Positions 23,901-38,900 of a stretch of 64,000 nt of DNA are shown one piece after another. Origin of the DNA: Membranipora membranacea. Lineage: Eukaryota > Bryozoa > Gymnolaemata > Cheilostomatida > Membraniporidae. A program made the translations under genes and the position numbers. A model generated the notes under the pieces. It was not told the origin of the DNA, did no database searches, and saw nothing but the letters and a program-made list of their open reading frames with translations. Every line of letters starts with the position of its first letter. The first letter of the stretch is position 1. The stretch lies in the NCBI GenBank assembly GCA_914767715.1, contig OU612072.1:5146001-5210000 (forward strand). Direction: 5' to 3'.

Positions 23901-26900
23901 GTCCTTTATGTCTGATTGTCCTTGGGATTAATTTTTTATGTGGAAGTGTCAGCTTTTAAATCAGGTCATCCTATTGAGCTGTAACTCGCCACTCTGTAAC
24001 AAGCTTGCTCAATGTTTACAGCTTGCTGCTGGGAATTCATATTTTGCAATTATTTTAACCCTGCTACATTTTTCATTTCTTGCTTCTGACAGCATTCTCA
24101 ATTAGCTCTACGCCTACACCACCTAGGCCTACAGGGCCTACCCGGCCTACCCGGCCTACCACTTGTAAGTAAATCAGGTGAAACTCCTTGGTGAGACGGT
24201 GACGGAGATCTTCCCTTTCCCCCTATGAATATTGTGATCCTGTATCGTCAGGCTAATCTAGTTGATACAGGCTCCTGAATGCTCTTCTTCCCTTTAAAAG
24301 AAATCCATGAATTTTATTTCTATTCTTCGACTAATCTTATATTATCTCTCTTATCTAATTACCCTATAACATTTTGAAGTAGTTCTACTAATAATGTATG
24401 TCTCAGTAATACTAATACTAATTCTAATTCCCTTTACAGATCATAAATATTTTTCGAACTTGATTGTATACTTTGATGAATTTCAAAGCATTCCAACTCT
24501 GGTCCAAAAAATAATACTGTAATGAAGATGAAATGAATTGAGTGCCAAACCGGGAAATTCATGCACCGATATGTAAATGAAAATCTGCTCCCAAAATCTT
24601 ATCACGGAAAACATTTCATGTACCTACTCTGTCCAATCACCATCTGTTTTACTTTATAGCCGCAGACCCTTCATGCTCTGACAGTGGTATCATCGAGTGT
24701 AACCTTCCTGATAGATTCTGTTACGCCTCTGAGTCAGACTTCTACAATCAGCAGTGCTGTGCTACATGCAGACAAGCTGCTGCTACCAGAACCCGTCTAC
24801 CAGCTAGTGAGTAATATTATTCCTGCAATTTGTCTTTAGTGGGGAATTTCCAATGACATCAGGTCACACAGCTATATTTATTGATTGACTTGATCTCTCT
24901 GGAAATTCCAGAATATTGTATCATGGGATATAGAATATCATGACTTGTCTTATTCTGACAGGAGCGTTTTCTTCGGTTGATGGTAGCCTTTAAATCACGT
25001 CATCACATCATACTCATTTACTCTCAATATAACACTTATGGCAGTTCTCGGGTAGAAAACGTCTTATTCCTGTATATATATATATTGAATGATAGAAAGA
25101 CTGCCTTTCACACTTAGGTCAAACTATGCTCCACCATGCATTGCGTTGCTCTCTTTGTATTACAGCTTGTCTGTATGGAGATCGTCGACTAGAGTGTCCT
25201 ATTCTAGTTACGGATACCACAGAACAGTGTACATCAGAGCAAGAGGCAAGCTGCTGTGAGACCTGCTTTGAACTGACTGTCACAACACCTGCTACTACTG
25301 TCAACCCATGCCAGGATACTGTGAGTGATCCTAGATACTTCTCTATGTCATCATAGTCTCTTTGAGGTTGCCAGCTGGGTTACTGGTCAGGTTATGGGCT
25401 GGGTTGCTGGTTAGGATGATGGTTACCTTGCTGGTTAAGTTGTGGGTTAGGCTGCATTAGTCAATTGTTGTCTGTCTTTTTTGTCCAATATTTTACTTGA
25501 ATTCTGTATTGGTGGCTTGATTGTAAGTTACAAATTGTTCTAATTTTTATGCTACAAATTTCCTATGTTTACAGTCTGACTTGTGCCCGGCCCTGGTAGG
25601 AGGACAAGGCAGTAACTGTTATGAGATCGGTGCCCTCTGCTGTGCTACTTGCAGACCATTTATCCAGGACAACAGACCAGAATCATGTAGATTTGGTGAC
25701 AGACTCTCTCTGTGTACAGAAGATCTCTGTGGTGAGTTGATTTCAATCGAATTTCGGTTTTTAAATATCTGGCCATGATGAAGTACATCATAACTGTCAG
25801 TTACAACTACTTTCTGGCAAAGGTTTGGGTTTTGTTTAAAGTCGGAAGGTCATCCCCTAAGCTTCACATATGAATTATAACATAATTGCTAACCACAAGG
25901 AAAGTAGACTTGTTATGTCTAGGGGGTAACTGCATTTTTGTCTTTTCTTAAAAGACAGTGTGTTTGCACCGGCATATTGAATACCTTTATGCAAACAGCC
26001 TGTTGTTTACACGTTCTTAGCTTTTGAAAACTACAGATCAAAACAGTGTTGTGTACACTACACTTTTTTGCTATTGTGTTAGTCTACACAGCGGAAACAC
26101 AATGGCCGCCAAAAACTTTTGTTTAAGTTTTAGTGTAATAGGAATACCTTTGTAAAGTGCTGATGTAGTTGAGTGCCTCAAATGAATGACAATAAAATTT
26201 AAATTTGGCCATGGCGCAAAACAGTTTGCTTTATTTCCATTATATCTTACAACACTGAACCGATGGAATAAGGCAAGCAATTGTGACTTTTCACTAAAGT
26301 AAAGAAGATTACTTGCTACCTGACCATACCCTAGTGATGATTATTGCCCATGACGGTCATAATCTTATTGTCAGCCCAAACTGAAGTAAGGCCTCCTTCC
26401 TTTGTTGGATAAGGAAGATTAATCTCTTTCCTTCCATTTTTGTTGTATAGATTCACTGGAGTCGTCTTGCTGCGCGACATGTGCTGACGTAACAACACCT
26501 GCTCTGACCACCACCGAGTCTCAGTGCTTTGATACAGATGATAACTGTGACGGAGGTCTACTCCAGCTTAACGAGGCTAACAAGCGCAGGTGTGTGTCCA
26601 TTTTATCCGGCTATTGGTTTGAATTTTGTACTATGTCACATTTCTCAACTCATTGTTTTGGTTTAGCTGATTGCTGAATGGCCGCAATAAAATCACCACT
26701 CACCTATACAGTCATTCGTGGATCCTCATTGTGCTGGTTTGGTAATTTTTTTACTCTTTACCGCAAACCCTTACCCATCAGCCTAATTAATGAGTTACGA
26801 TAAATGCAGGTAGATGTACATTCATATTTGCTATTCCAAACATCCTGTCTGTCTATCTGCCTGCCTATTTGTACTTACCATGTATGTATTATTAACCACC

Positions 26901-29900
26901 AGATGTTACAATGATGATGTACGTGGAAGCTGCTGTGGTACATGTAGAGATTTAGCTCGTGATGATTCAGCCACTTGTGCCTGGGGAGACAGAGACGCCA
27001 TCTGCTCTTCCCTTCTAAATATTAACTGTGACAACGAGCAAGTCCGTAAGTACCTCAGCTTCATTTGGTGTATAGTACCTTCTCTCTCAACCTTGGGATT
27101 ATTATTTATTGATATCATGGTAGTATGAGTCAGTCTAAGTGAGCCAAGTTCAGATAATTCTGTTGCTGAAATTAGTTTATGACATAAGAAAGTCTATACC
27201 ATTATTCGGTCTCTCTCTGATCAATGGATAAGGGGACCACACACATTCATTCTCTATTGTACTTATTAAGTTATATGAGGTAAGAGCAGACAACTTCACT
27301 GTTGACTTTTGAATTCAACCTCTTGACATTTGCCTGTTAAGGACTAAGGTGTTATTAGTTGGTATATTCGATGATAATAATAATTCACAATTTGATTTAT
27401 TTTACGATTGCAGGTGATATTTGCTGCGGTACTTGTGGTGGACCCGAACCGAGCACTGCTGAGCCAACCACTGTGGTTACCACCACACCTATGACTGCTC
27501 CTCCTAACTGTGAGGACACCGTACAGCAGTGTGATATGCTCACTGCCAACTTGTTCAACTGTTATGCTGTGAGTACAGGTGGACCAGTGTGGAGACCGCA
27601 CCAAGGTTGAGATTAGATTAAGCTTGCTCCGATTGGGGAGATTGGGACTAAGTGGCGATGATCCAGCATTTTTATATTTAAAGCCCCCCCCCCCTCCTGC
27701 ATGCCGCAAATGCAGACAACATGAATCAACATGGGATTTGTTATTCCCTAAGTCGTAGCATAATTATTCTATGATTGTCCTTTTACCATCGCATGTTATG
27801 ATCATTTATGAAGTTCTGCAGTCAGTGGAGAAACGACATCTATCCACCTTTGTTTACCTCTGCTTCTTCAATTTCCATAGCCGAAACACTATTATGTTAT
27901 ATACATAGATCGTTCAAAATACTTCTCATCATATTGATATTAATATATCAAATTATTTGTTGCTAGGACAATTCCTTCATTGCTGACGGATGTTGTGCAA
28001 CATGTTTCTCAAAGAGGAAGACAAACCTTCCTCTGAGCTGCTGGTTTGGAGACAGAGTCGGATTCTGTCAGACATTTATAGAATCCACAGCTGATTTCTG
28101 TGACGACCCTAGCGTGAGGGTGAGTTTACGACAGGTCAGCCACGGTAACATCCGCTAAAGAGTGATGTGCTGCCTGATCCTATCATTGTTATTATTTTTC
28201 CAGATTCACAGTGAATGATTGTTTTTGTTCACACACTCGTTGCTTTGCTGTGTCTTATATATTATTTAGTGAGTGCTATACTATTGTTTCAATGCAAAGC
28301 TCTGGTTATGTGTTTATGCTTGCAATTAAGTTGCATGGGGTGTGTCTAACTACAGTATTTTAACTCTCAGTTGTGCCCGAGAGCTATGCGATTATGTCAA
28401 TCATAGTTGTACACAACTTGAACTATGCCATGACCACTAGCTTTATCATTACTTGTTCTGATTGAATAACTGTTTGTCCCCTGTAGAGAGATTGCTGTGA
28501 GAGCTGTTTCCGAGCTGAGTCAACTACACCAGTCCCAACCACAACCCCACAGCTGTGCTCTAATGAGTGGTCCGATGATACCTGTGAACAGCTAGTGAGT
28601 ACACTCGGAGACTGTGCTACTATTCAGGTAGGTGATTTGTTGATTGACCACACCAGTTATTGTGTTACAAACAGCATCTATCACTTTGTTACAAACTTCA
28701 CACGATCCAAGGGTTCGAATCATGGCAGTAATAGTAAGGTTTTTCCTTGTGGGATATCATCTTAGTCTCTAACTTAAATCTTACAGGAGAAGTGTTGCCG
28801 TACATGCACTGTTACTCAGACACCGACTACTACCACTGTAGCTACCACTACAGAAGAGGTCTGCCCTAACACCTTACCTGATAGTGTGTGTGAGCTTATC
28901 ATCAGCTCTGAGGGAGAAGGTAAGCTATTAACAGTATTACTCTGAACTTGTGTTATCCCCAATAACTCACATTATAGGAGTTGTGTTATCCTAAATTGAT
29001 ATGATTGTTTGAGGAGTTGCCTTCTCCTTAATTTATATGACTGCAGAATTGTGTTTGAGTACCTCGTAATTTTTTGAGCATTTAATATTGCAAATTCATA
29101 TATTTTTTTATATTATCTTAAAAAGGTACCTATAAACCAGACCAAACAACTTCTAGGTATAACTGTAACACATTATTCATTCATTATACCAACAATATGG
29201 ATCAGCATGCGTCTAATATGTTCTGACTTCCCTTCTATAGCACAATGTTACGAAGATTTCATGGCACTGCAGTGTTGTCGATCGTGTAGTGGCATCATCA
29301 CCACCACCACAGAAGCTCCCACAACCACAACCCCTGCCTGTCCCTCAGAGGATAGCCTGCCTTGTCTCGATATTCAGATAATCACAGAAGGACAGAATAT
29401 CTGTGATGAGCCATCAGCTTTTCTGTAAGTAATACATACCTACATTGCATGACACACAACTTTCGATGTCATTCAATGATTCCTCAAGAACGCTTGCCTA
29501 ACTATTTGAACTCAGAGGGGATACCATATTTAATAATAACGACGAGGAGAAAAACATCCAACTCATGTTTGCCTCTGAACAAAAATTTTAATTTACTATA
29601 TTTATAGTGATAGTTGCTGTAACTTCTGTTTATCTGGAGGTACTGTGAGCACTGTAACTACTACTGACTTCACAACCACTGGTACCACCATCCCGACAGG
29701 TAAGCTCATACCTCAGATGTTTCACTGATTCATTTAAAAAACATTTAAATCCTAAGAATCCTAGATTTTTACCGCCGCAAACGTTTCAACATTCCATTCA
29801 ACCATTCTAACTCAATTTGTTTCCTTCATTGCTATACTAACTGATAGCCATCTATCACTGTTATTGGTGAACCCTTTTAATATGGTAAACACTAGTTCTT

Positions 29901-32900
29901 CCGCCTAAAACATATGATTTGTTTATCGACATGCTTGTATTTCCTCTGCAGATTGCGACGGTAATGTATTCTCCCTGGTGGAGTGCGCTACTCTGGTCGC
30001 CACCTCACCAACTGATGAACCATGTGAGAACAGTAATATCATTGCAAATAACTGCTGCGCCTACTGTGCTATGCTTATGTCAACTGTACCACCCACAACC
30101 ACAACAGTTACTGTAAGTATACTTCAGTTAAGTTAACTGCAATCACCTGACTGCAGGCAACTAACTGCAGTGTATCTGGATAGCAGCCCAAACTATAAGG
30201 CACTGGTACTAAGTCTAGGCTCTTGGATGTTCTTTTGATTCGATTAGAGGTACCTTTCAGTTGACAACTAAAGCTATCATGACACCCTTGGGGCAAATAT
30301 AAATGGTCTTGGGATTTTGACCTACTGCCCTTGATAATCTGTTTGTCTACATGATTAGCAGATGTCCTCTTATTTCAAGCAGACATTCTTTATTTCAAAA
30401 TTAATAATCAACTCATACAACAATTGCAGACAACCAGTTCTGGACCAGAATGTGAGGGAGATGATCCTTCAATTAACTGTGCTGGTCTTGATTCTATAAC
30501 TGGTGATGTTTGTGATGAAGGAAGCTTGTTCTCCCTTTTGTGCTGTGACTACTGCTCTCCAGATCCTACAACAACCACCACTGTAACTGAACCCACAACA
30601 TCTGCTCAAACCCCAGGACCTACTACTACTGGAAATGGTAAGCTGATTGGCCAATTATGCATACAAAAAATCGCTGTGAGGTTTATGATTGGTCCACTGA
30701 AACAATCACAACTTATCTATAACAGAAATTCATTTTGGCTCAATATTTATCATAGTGCATAAATGATATGGTACAGTGTGTTATTTGTAAATGCTATAAT
30801 TCATCAAACACTTTTTCACATATTCTCAGGTTTTTGTTCATCTAATCCTCTGGGAGCCGCTCAGTGTGAAGCTCTCTTCCAGTCTCAGGGAGGATTGGCC
30901 TTCTGTGCAACTAACTTCATGTTGGAGAATTGCTGTCTATACTGTAGTCAGGTGACTGTAGCTACCACCACCCCTGGTCCCACTGTAAGTATAATTCTCT
31001 TACTATCCATGCCACTTGTTTTGTCTTGGAGACGACCTAGCTGATGTAAAGCGAACCGATCTGGTCTCGGGTCTTCGAGACCCATACAACTCAAGCCCGT
31101 GCCACTGTGATCCATCGACTCTCAATCTAGACTGGAGTTTGAGTTGCTGGGCTCGATTCTCATTGAGTCTCATTTATCAGTCATCAAGTGTTACCAATTG
31201 CAATGAAAATATTATATTAGATTCAATTCAACTTGATGGAATCTTATATTGGTTAATTTTATAGGCATGAAGGAAGTAGCGGGATCAGTAAAATGTGTGC
31301 CCATCTTGTTACTTTTCCTGTAGTGGTGTTTTCGGCTTTTCAAAAACCTTCCCAGCTTGTTTAAGTTCAGTGATAATTTATTGAATATTACCAAGTTAAG
31401 ATTAAATTTTGCAAAAATTAATTGTTATTTGTCCTGCTTTGATTGACTTCTCTTGTCATCCTTAACTAAATAGATGGCTGATTGATGCTATGGCGCTTTT
31501 AGTTCAGTATTATATTAGACTGATTTTCATCTTTCAGACTGTCACCATTCCACCCTGTAACGGCGATAACATTGATTTGAACTGTACAAGCCTAGATATA
31601 TCATTCGGTGATAACCTGTGTAACCCAGCATTAGATGTGGTTGCTGAACTCCGACTGCAGTGCTGTGACTACTGTGCAAACAAGACGACGGAACCACCCA
31701 CAACTACAGGTAAAGATTGATAGTATTCACCCTGTGATATCCATACTTGGGAAGTGCACACTCTCTCGCCGTAGTTTTTTAATAATCATAATGGATTATA
31801 AATAAGAATGTTTGCACATTTTCTGAAACCTTTCCATTATTTTATATTATTAGATTTTTGTACTGTTGAAGACTTAAGAAGGACCACAGCAATACATAGT
31901 CTGGCTGCTAGTTCTGCAGTAGATACGCAATATTTTCCCCCTAGAAAATTCAGAGCACTTCTGGGTAAAAATTTTATAAAAATTGTCCACCGTTCTCATA
32001 CATGAGGTATGAGGTATCTATGAGGCCTAGTGCTGTACCAGCCCAATAAACTCTCACTTCCTGCCAGACTATATATTGCTGTGGTCCTTCCGAAGTCTTA
32101 ATAGTTGATTTTTTTACAATCACTCACTCCCTGGAGATTGAGTCTCTCAGTCGTAAATAGATAATGGAAGGTGATACATATCAGCTATCAAATAATAAGT
32201 ACTGATCAGACTAACTGGTTCAACTCGTACTGGTCGCTGCTGTGTACCACCCACCATTTTCTGTATCTGTAACGTGTTGTTGCTAATTTTCTGGTTGTCT
32301 TCCAACGTGTGCTTGGCTTTACTAAAGAATTGGAATATAATTTTAGAAACTTCAACATCTACAACTACAGGTAAAATCACAGTGATGTTGATAGGGTTGA
32401 CTCTACCTATAGCACATTCAGATATTATGACATCTCACAAATCATCGACAACCTAGCACTTAAATCTATTACACTTCTAGGATAAATGTCTAGTATAATA
32501 TTAGCCCATGTTTGAATACATAGCTACGTAACAATGTCATGTCACTCAGTACTTTCAGCAGATTAGATTTAAGCGTTTTGCAAGTAGCAAACAGCCAGAA
32601 GTACTTTATTGACAAGAAATGGCTCCTCCTTTTCCCTTTTGGGAGTTAATTGATTCAAAACGAGAAGTATTATTGCCTATGTGTTTCAAACCGGGTGATC
32701 CTTCTGCATTTGAGTAGACCAACTTAATATGAACCAAGCCCATGCATTGGATCTGATTGGATAATTGGCATCCAAGCAACAGCCACTCAGAGCCAACCCA
32801 TTGGCTTATCTGAAACTCACTGTAGTTTGGGGTGTGCCTCATTTTATTAGGGATAAATCCTCTTTTGTTGTGATGAAACGGAGAATTCCTCAGATGTAGT

Positions 32901-35900
32901 ATGTGTACTTTGGTTGTCTGCTAGGTGTATAGAGTAGTAACCATTTCGAGACAGGCTCACATGTAGAGAAGGGTAGAACAGTTTTATAGCAGTGATATTC
33001 TGGGTGACTGTAATTGTTATTGTTTGGCAGGTGCAGATTTTGTGAGCCTGTGTCGTTTTGTCAGTAATTTCTGGTGCCCTACTGGGTAACATACCACTAA
33101 TGATTTAACTTTTACATAATATCCTACTTATCCTATATCCAAAAAGTAAATTAGTAGTTCTCAACAACTCACTGATTTCATAACATTTAAAACTAGCCTC
33201 TATCACTTCTTTCACATATAGTTGTATACAACAAACTTGTGGTGATGTAGCTCTGTGCTAGAAAAGGCCTTCTTTTTCATGTAGAAAGGACGTTCTCTGT
33301 TTCAAAATGTATAGTTCAATTTGTGCTTTGAATCAACAGTGAACTGAGTACTAGACCAGTGATGAGGTTTTCAGTTTACTTCTTCTTGTAGTCAATGTTT
33401 TGGCTTTGATAGGTTGTTGGTGGGACAGCAAATCAGGCTTTAACTAATACTGTATCTGTTACAGTAACCTTCTACAGAGAGTCATGAAAAGCAACAACAC
33501 TTATTATATGAAAGTGCTCTCCATCGAATCACAGCTTAGGTAAGGAAGCTGAGGGATGATTGGTTGGTAGGGTATTATTGTTTGCTAAGTTTCAAACCCG
33601 ATTCATTTTTAGGAACCACTGAAGTTTGCGTGGACGTGCTGAATACCGTTAGCTGTAATGCTCTAGCCAACACTAACGCATGCGGTACAGATACTGGAGA
33701 TGCGATCTGCTGCGCAACATGCAGAGAATTCCTCGCCACAACAACTACTGTAACAGAAGGTCCTACCACCACAACCACTGTGAGTAAAGATGTCTTGGGC
33801 TTCAGTTTGATAATGAAGAAACCATCCATACATACTTGTATCATATAAGAATGTCACAACTGTTACCACGCAAAGACTTCATGTTAATGGGTGTCGCCCT
33901 TTCTAATTAATGCGTGAAAAACCAATGGTTAATTTTTTTGGTTCTAATACTTATCTGTCATGGATAAATCTTCCATTACAGTCTGTTTCTACCACCACAA
34001 CACAGGTCTGTTTTCTGTTTTCAAAAGAGGTCTCTTCTAGTGATATTACTTTCTGCACTAAGTTGTAGCCATTATAAATGGTCTCACAGTCATTATCATG
34101 TTTTGAGAATTGCCACAAATCCTTAAATCTTGGTTTATCAAATGTGAGATTGTTTTGAAATAATTCATGTCATTCAACTAATATTGTCTTTTCTTCTAAT
34201 GGAAGTCCGAGTTTTTGTATCTGTATTAAGTAATTATTCCAACAGGCAGGCAAGCAGTTTGCCGCAGGCTGCTCTTCCAACCTGAGCATGCCGACTGATT
34301 CTTTGATTGACCAGGTGTTGTAATGTGGTGTGGAATTAGGACTATTATTTTTATTGATGAATCTTGATTACAGCCCATTATCTTTTGTAGGCTGGGACAA
34401 CTACTGCATGTGTCGATTCCATGGATATTAACTGCACCAGTCTTGCTCTTTTGATCGACCCATGTGTGGGTGACACAAGGTCTTTGTGCTGTGAATTTTG
34501 CTCAAATAGAACCACACCATGTAAGACTATAGAACAGACATATCATTGATTTTCTTGCTCTCCCTACAAGAGTATGGGCAGATTCCTCATACGGAATAAT
34601 CGTGCTAGTTGTGTCAAAGAATTTGTTTGATGTAAAGCCCTGACGTTTTCTTGAGTGATTTTAAGGTTACTAAACTGCTTGTCTCACTTCCCTAAGAAGT
34701 TTTTGAGAGATTTCTGGATTTTCCCTGAAGTCATGTGTCTTCATGGGTCTATAGCTGTATATTTTCAATAGTGTACTGCTGATTATTGTAGTTGAAACAT
34801 GGATGCCATATCAATATCAAGTTGTACTCTGTTGCTGGTCTAACCCTAACACATTTTATATTCAAAATTGTCTTACATTGCAGCATCGACTGCGGCGCCT
34901 CCAACAACCGCAACTTTGGCCCCATGCCTAGGCGACACATTCCCTACTGCAGTATGTCAAGAGAGAAACAGGACTGAACCAAACTTCTGTGTGGATGATG
35001 ATGTCTGGATAAATCTCTGCTGTGAATACTGTGGTCTAGAGGTTGTAACCACCCAGGCTGCAACAAGTAAGTTGTCAAAGCCAAATAGTTAAAGGATTGG
35101 AAAGGATTCTCATCAGCTAAAGTCAAGCAACTATTGTTATAACCTTTGATTGCTGTATTGTGTCAGACGCATGGAAACACTGATGAATATTTAGAGTAAC
35201 TTGATTGTGGTTTTGTTTAAGCTGCTGCTGGTACAACTGATGCCCCTACCACTCAAGCTCCAACTACTGCTGTAAGCACCACTGAAGGTACTGTGTGTGC
35301 TGGTAATCTATTCTCTCTCAGCTTGTGTCAGAACAGAATCAACACTGTACCCGACAGCTGTGATGACCCTGAGTGGTATGGAGTTTGCTGTACTTTCTGT
35401 GATGACCTTGCAGCTTCAGGTAAGATGAGTAGCCATTTTTTTTATCGAATTTTCTCCATAATGATCATGATGTACATAGACATTGTGCAAATTCAGGATA
35501 TTATTTGATGGAAGCGGACATCACTGTTACCTAAATTTATTGTTTGTTTTCTTAAACCTTGGGAATGGAAAACCTGGTTTATATCAGCCTAATTTATATT
35601 TTTTCTTGTTACAGCTCGCAAAAGGCGATCGGTCGATGATGTAGCCTCCCTGAGGCGTATAAGAAGGCAATCTGCCCCATCATGTACTAACATGGTAGCA
35701 GATGACGATTGTGAGGCTGCTATATTTGCTAGTACTTTTGAGAATAAGATCGATGTCTGCATTGAGACATACATGCTGCAAAGCTGTTGTGGGACATGCT
35801 CCCGTGTGTCTGCCTCAGGGGTGTTACCGGAGGGTAAGCATGATCTGTCAGGTGGTCTACTTGCCAAGCTATCTGATGCCACTCTCAAAGTTAAACGTAT

Positions 35901-38900
35901 TTTCGGATGGAAATAATCCCACTTCTGACACCAAAATTTCTGAAAAGCGAGTTTTGCTGCCAACATGTTAATGGCTCATGCTCAAAGTCATTGCATGGCT
36001 TGGTGATGATTGTCAAAATGCAGTCATTCATCTGTATTATAGTTGTTACTAACAAGATTAATTTTTTTGTGTGGGAAGTGGACAGAAAATAGGTTGGCAA
36101 ATAGGATTCAAAGTTCTCTCATTTTTTGTGAAAGTGACACAATCAGGCATGGCAAGTTGACATAAATCCCCTATCATGATTGCTCTTATCCTCGGGTTTA
36201 CCATCTCCTTTCCTTGTGATACGGGGATGCTTCAACAGAATATCAAAGCATTCCATATGAAGCTCAAAACATTACTCTGCAAATGTGGATTTCCCTGGAT
36301 CTTACACATCAATACTCCTCAACGAATAACTTAGCCATAAAATATGCATTTACCCAATATCATACTTTACTTACCATCACATTATGATTAATTATTATTT
36401 TGGCCAACTTGCGTCATAAATGGTGCGCCAGTCATTTTCCATTAATTAAAGTTTTGGACCTTTCTACTACTGCAAAAAAGATCATAGACATCTCTGTTAT
36501 ACAGTCTCTTGGGCATCTCCTTGTCATTCAAAGACGCAAATCAGCTATATTTGGAACCTTTTGGTGCCATCTTTTTACTTTACTATCTTGTGCTTGTACT
36601 CAGTATTTTTTGCTGATTCTTGCGACAGTAGGTAGCTATGGAGTTTAGATATCATTAACCTTAGTGTTGATCTGTTGAAGTATGTATATGTTATGGTAAT
36701 ATTAACAGCCCAGGTACTGTAGCTTAGGTCCCTTATGTTATGGTATTATACCCTAACGTGACTCAGGTTGTTGCAAGCATGCCATTCAAGACCAAGCTTC
36801 CATAAATTTTTCTCTACTTTTCTAAACAACAATGCTGTCCATAGCTGAGCGTTAATTTCCATGTGTTCTGTTTGTCTTCTTTTAATCATTTAATTATCTA
36901 CTCAACTAAAATACATACTATTGTACTGTAGGCTAGGTTGGAACATCTTTTTTTTTATTGCACCAGTATCTTTTTGAAACAAAAATCATTTTAACATTTT
37001 CATGAACTAATCAATCAAAACAATAAAATATCTTGATAAATGATGATAGTTTTATCAATGTTCAAACTCTCATTCCTGCCGAGCCTTTGCACTGTAAAAC
37101 CAAGTCTCTTCCAATCTCTGTCTTCTGCATCTTCCTCCTCATATCCCCATATTTGTTCTCTTTTTATCATGATCTGTAGGACTATCAACTTGCCATGTTT
37201 CCTGGTTGTGTCATTATTATTTTCTCTTTTCAAAGTATTCTACTTTAGAATCATTCATCACCAAGTCGAATGATTTCAAACTCAGCTCTTGCTTGATCAC
37301 CCACAGAAAGGGTCAACTATGATTGACTACCAAATACACACAATGACATACAAATATTTTAAAGCCGGCGTTGAAGACAACAGCAAAGAAGATCCTTTGA
37401 CGGTTGTTGCTTTGTTATCCTGAGTAGACAATCTGACATTTAGATTTTGGGTGCGGCCTATGCGCAGCTCCCATAGATCAGGTCTTAGATAGCATATTGT
37501 CAGCTCTGAAAGTGAGCACGACTTCTCTATAAAGTCATGAGCTGCAATGCTCCAACTGTGTCATCTGAAACTTAGATGTACATGGAAATATTCCTTATGA
37601 TGTCGTCCACCAATAGGTTGTAACAGTGATGAATGGTCGTATGACCTGTGTGCCGCTGTTGTCGATAATGAGGGTGCAGAACAGTGTTCAGAGAGCTTAG
37701 TAGCTGATAATTGCTGCTTGTTTTGTGCTCTGGCCTCTCTAAGGGCTCCACAGTCCACCACCACGTCAGCACCTACTACAACAACTACCACTATCCCCAC
37801 TACTACAGCTGAGGTATGTGATAGCTCTTAATCACTGTAACAGGATACATAGATTTGATTGAAGATACTTGGTGTAACTTATAATTGCAAAGGAGATAGA
37901 CCCATGAAAAACTTAGGCAGTAATTCAAGAAATAAAACGCCCGAAAACATATTTTGACCTCTTGGCCACGGATTGCATCCTCATACTGGTGGGTGGGACA
38001 TAGAACAAAGCTTATTCATACAGGCTATAATCAATATGTTTGTGTCGGCTACAGAAAGTAAGAATAGCTGCCCTTCCACCATCACAGCTGAAATGTTCTG
38101 TATGTGTGAATATATCCTTCTTATTCAGGTTGTCTGTGAACAGCAATATAGTACTGAAGGCTGCACATCACTCCTGGGCAGTTATTCTTGTTCTAGTAAT
38201 GTCATCAAGTCTATATGCTGTGATTTCTACTGTGAACCTACATCCACCTCTACCACCACAGGCACGCCGACTACAACTACTGTCTCACCAGGTATGTGTG
38301 TGCGCAAACCATGTCTCTGGTGCTATGGTGGCGTTTGGCATGTCTATAAAATGTTTGGAACTAACTCAACTAGACTACCAATTGTACTTTTGATGTGTTG
38401 ATCACATGCAGTCACATGGTATTTCCTTGAGATTGCGGTTTCCTTTGGCTGAAGGTGCAACCTGATAAAAGCTTCTATTGACCTATGCTGTTATTTTCCT
38501 GGTGACCTGTAACCTATTGATTATGGAAAGACAGTGATATATCAGCAGTTTGAACTAATGCAATCGCACATATATGACTAACAAAATTGAATAAGTTAAA
38601 AGCAATCACCTCTCACCTGCCCCCCCCCCTCGTACTGCAGAGATTGTAACTATGTGAACATGGGTATATGCGAAATCTAGGCCCTGAGTTGTCAAAGATT
38701 GCAATTTATTTATGGTCTTGAAAAAGGTCACATTTCAAGACTCCTCACTGAATCGCCATCCAGATCCACACCCACTTGTGTATAGAGAGAAAGGAGGTGG
38801 TGATCAAGTCATGTTGACAATAATTTCATTGTTATTATTGTTCCCCCTATCAACTCATAGATAGAGTACATTAACTGAGCCTTAAAAAACGAATCCCCAC

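Noticed and set aside
36400-36648. 82-codon frame in the long intron before exon 30
   Set aside because: Cysteine-poor, without splice sites or similarity to the modules.
38619-38630. Poly-C runs (also near 27,684)
   Set aside because: Simple homopolymers in introns, with no associated structure.
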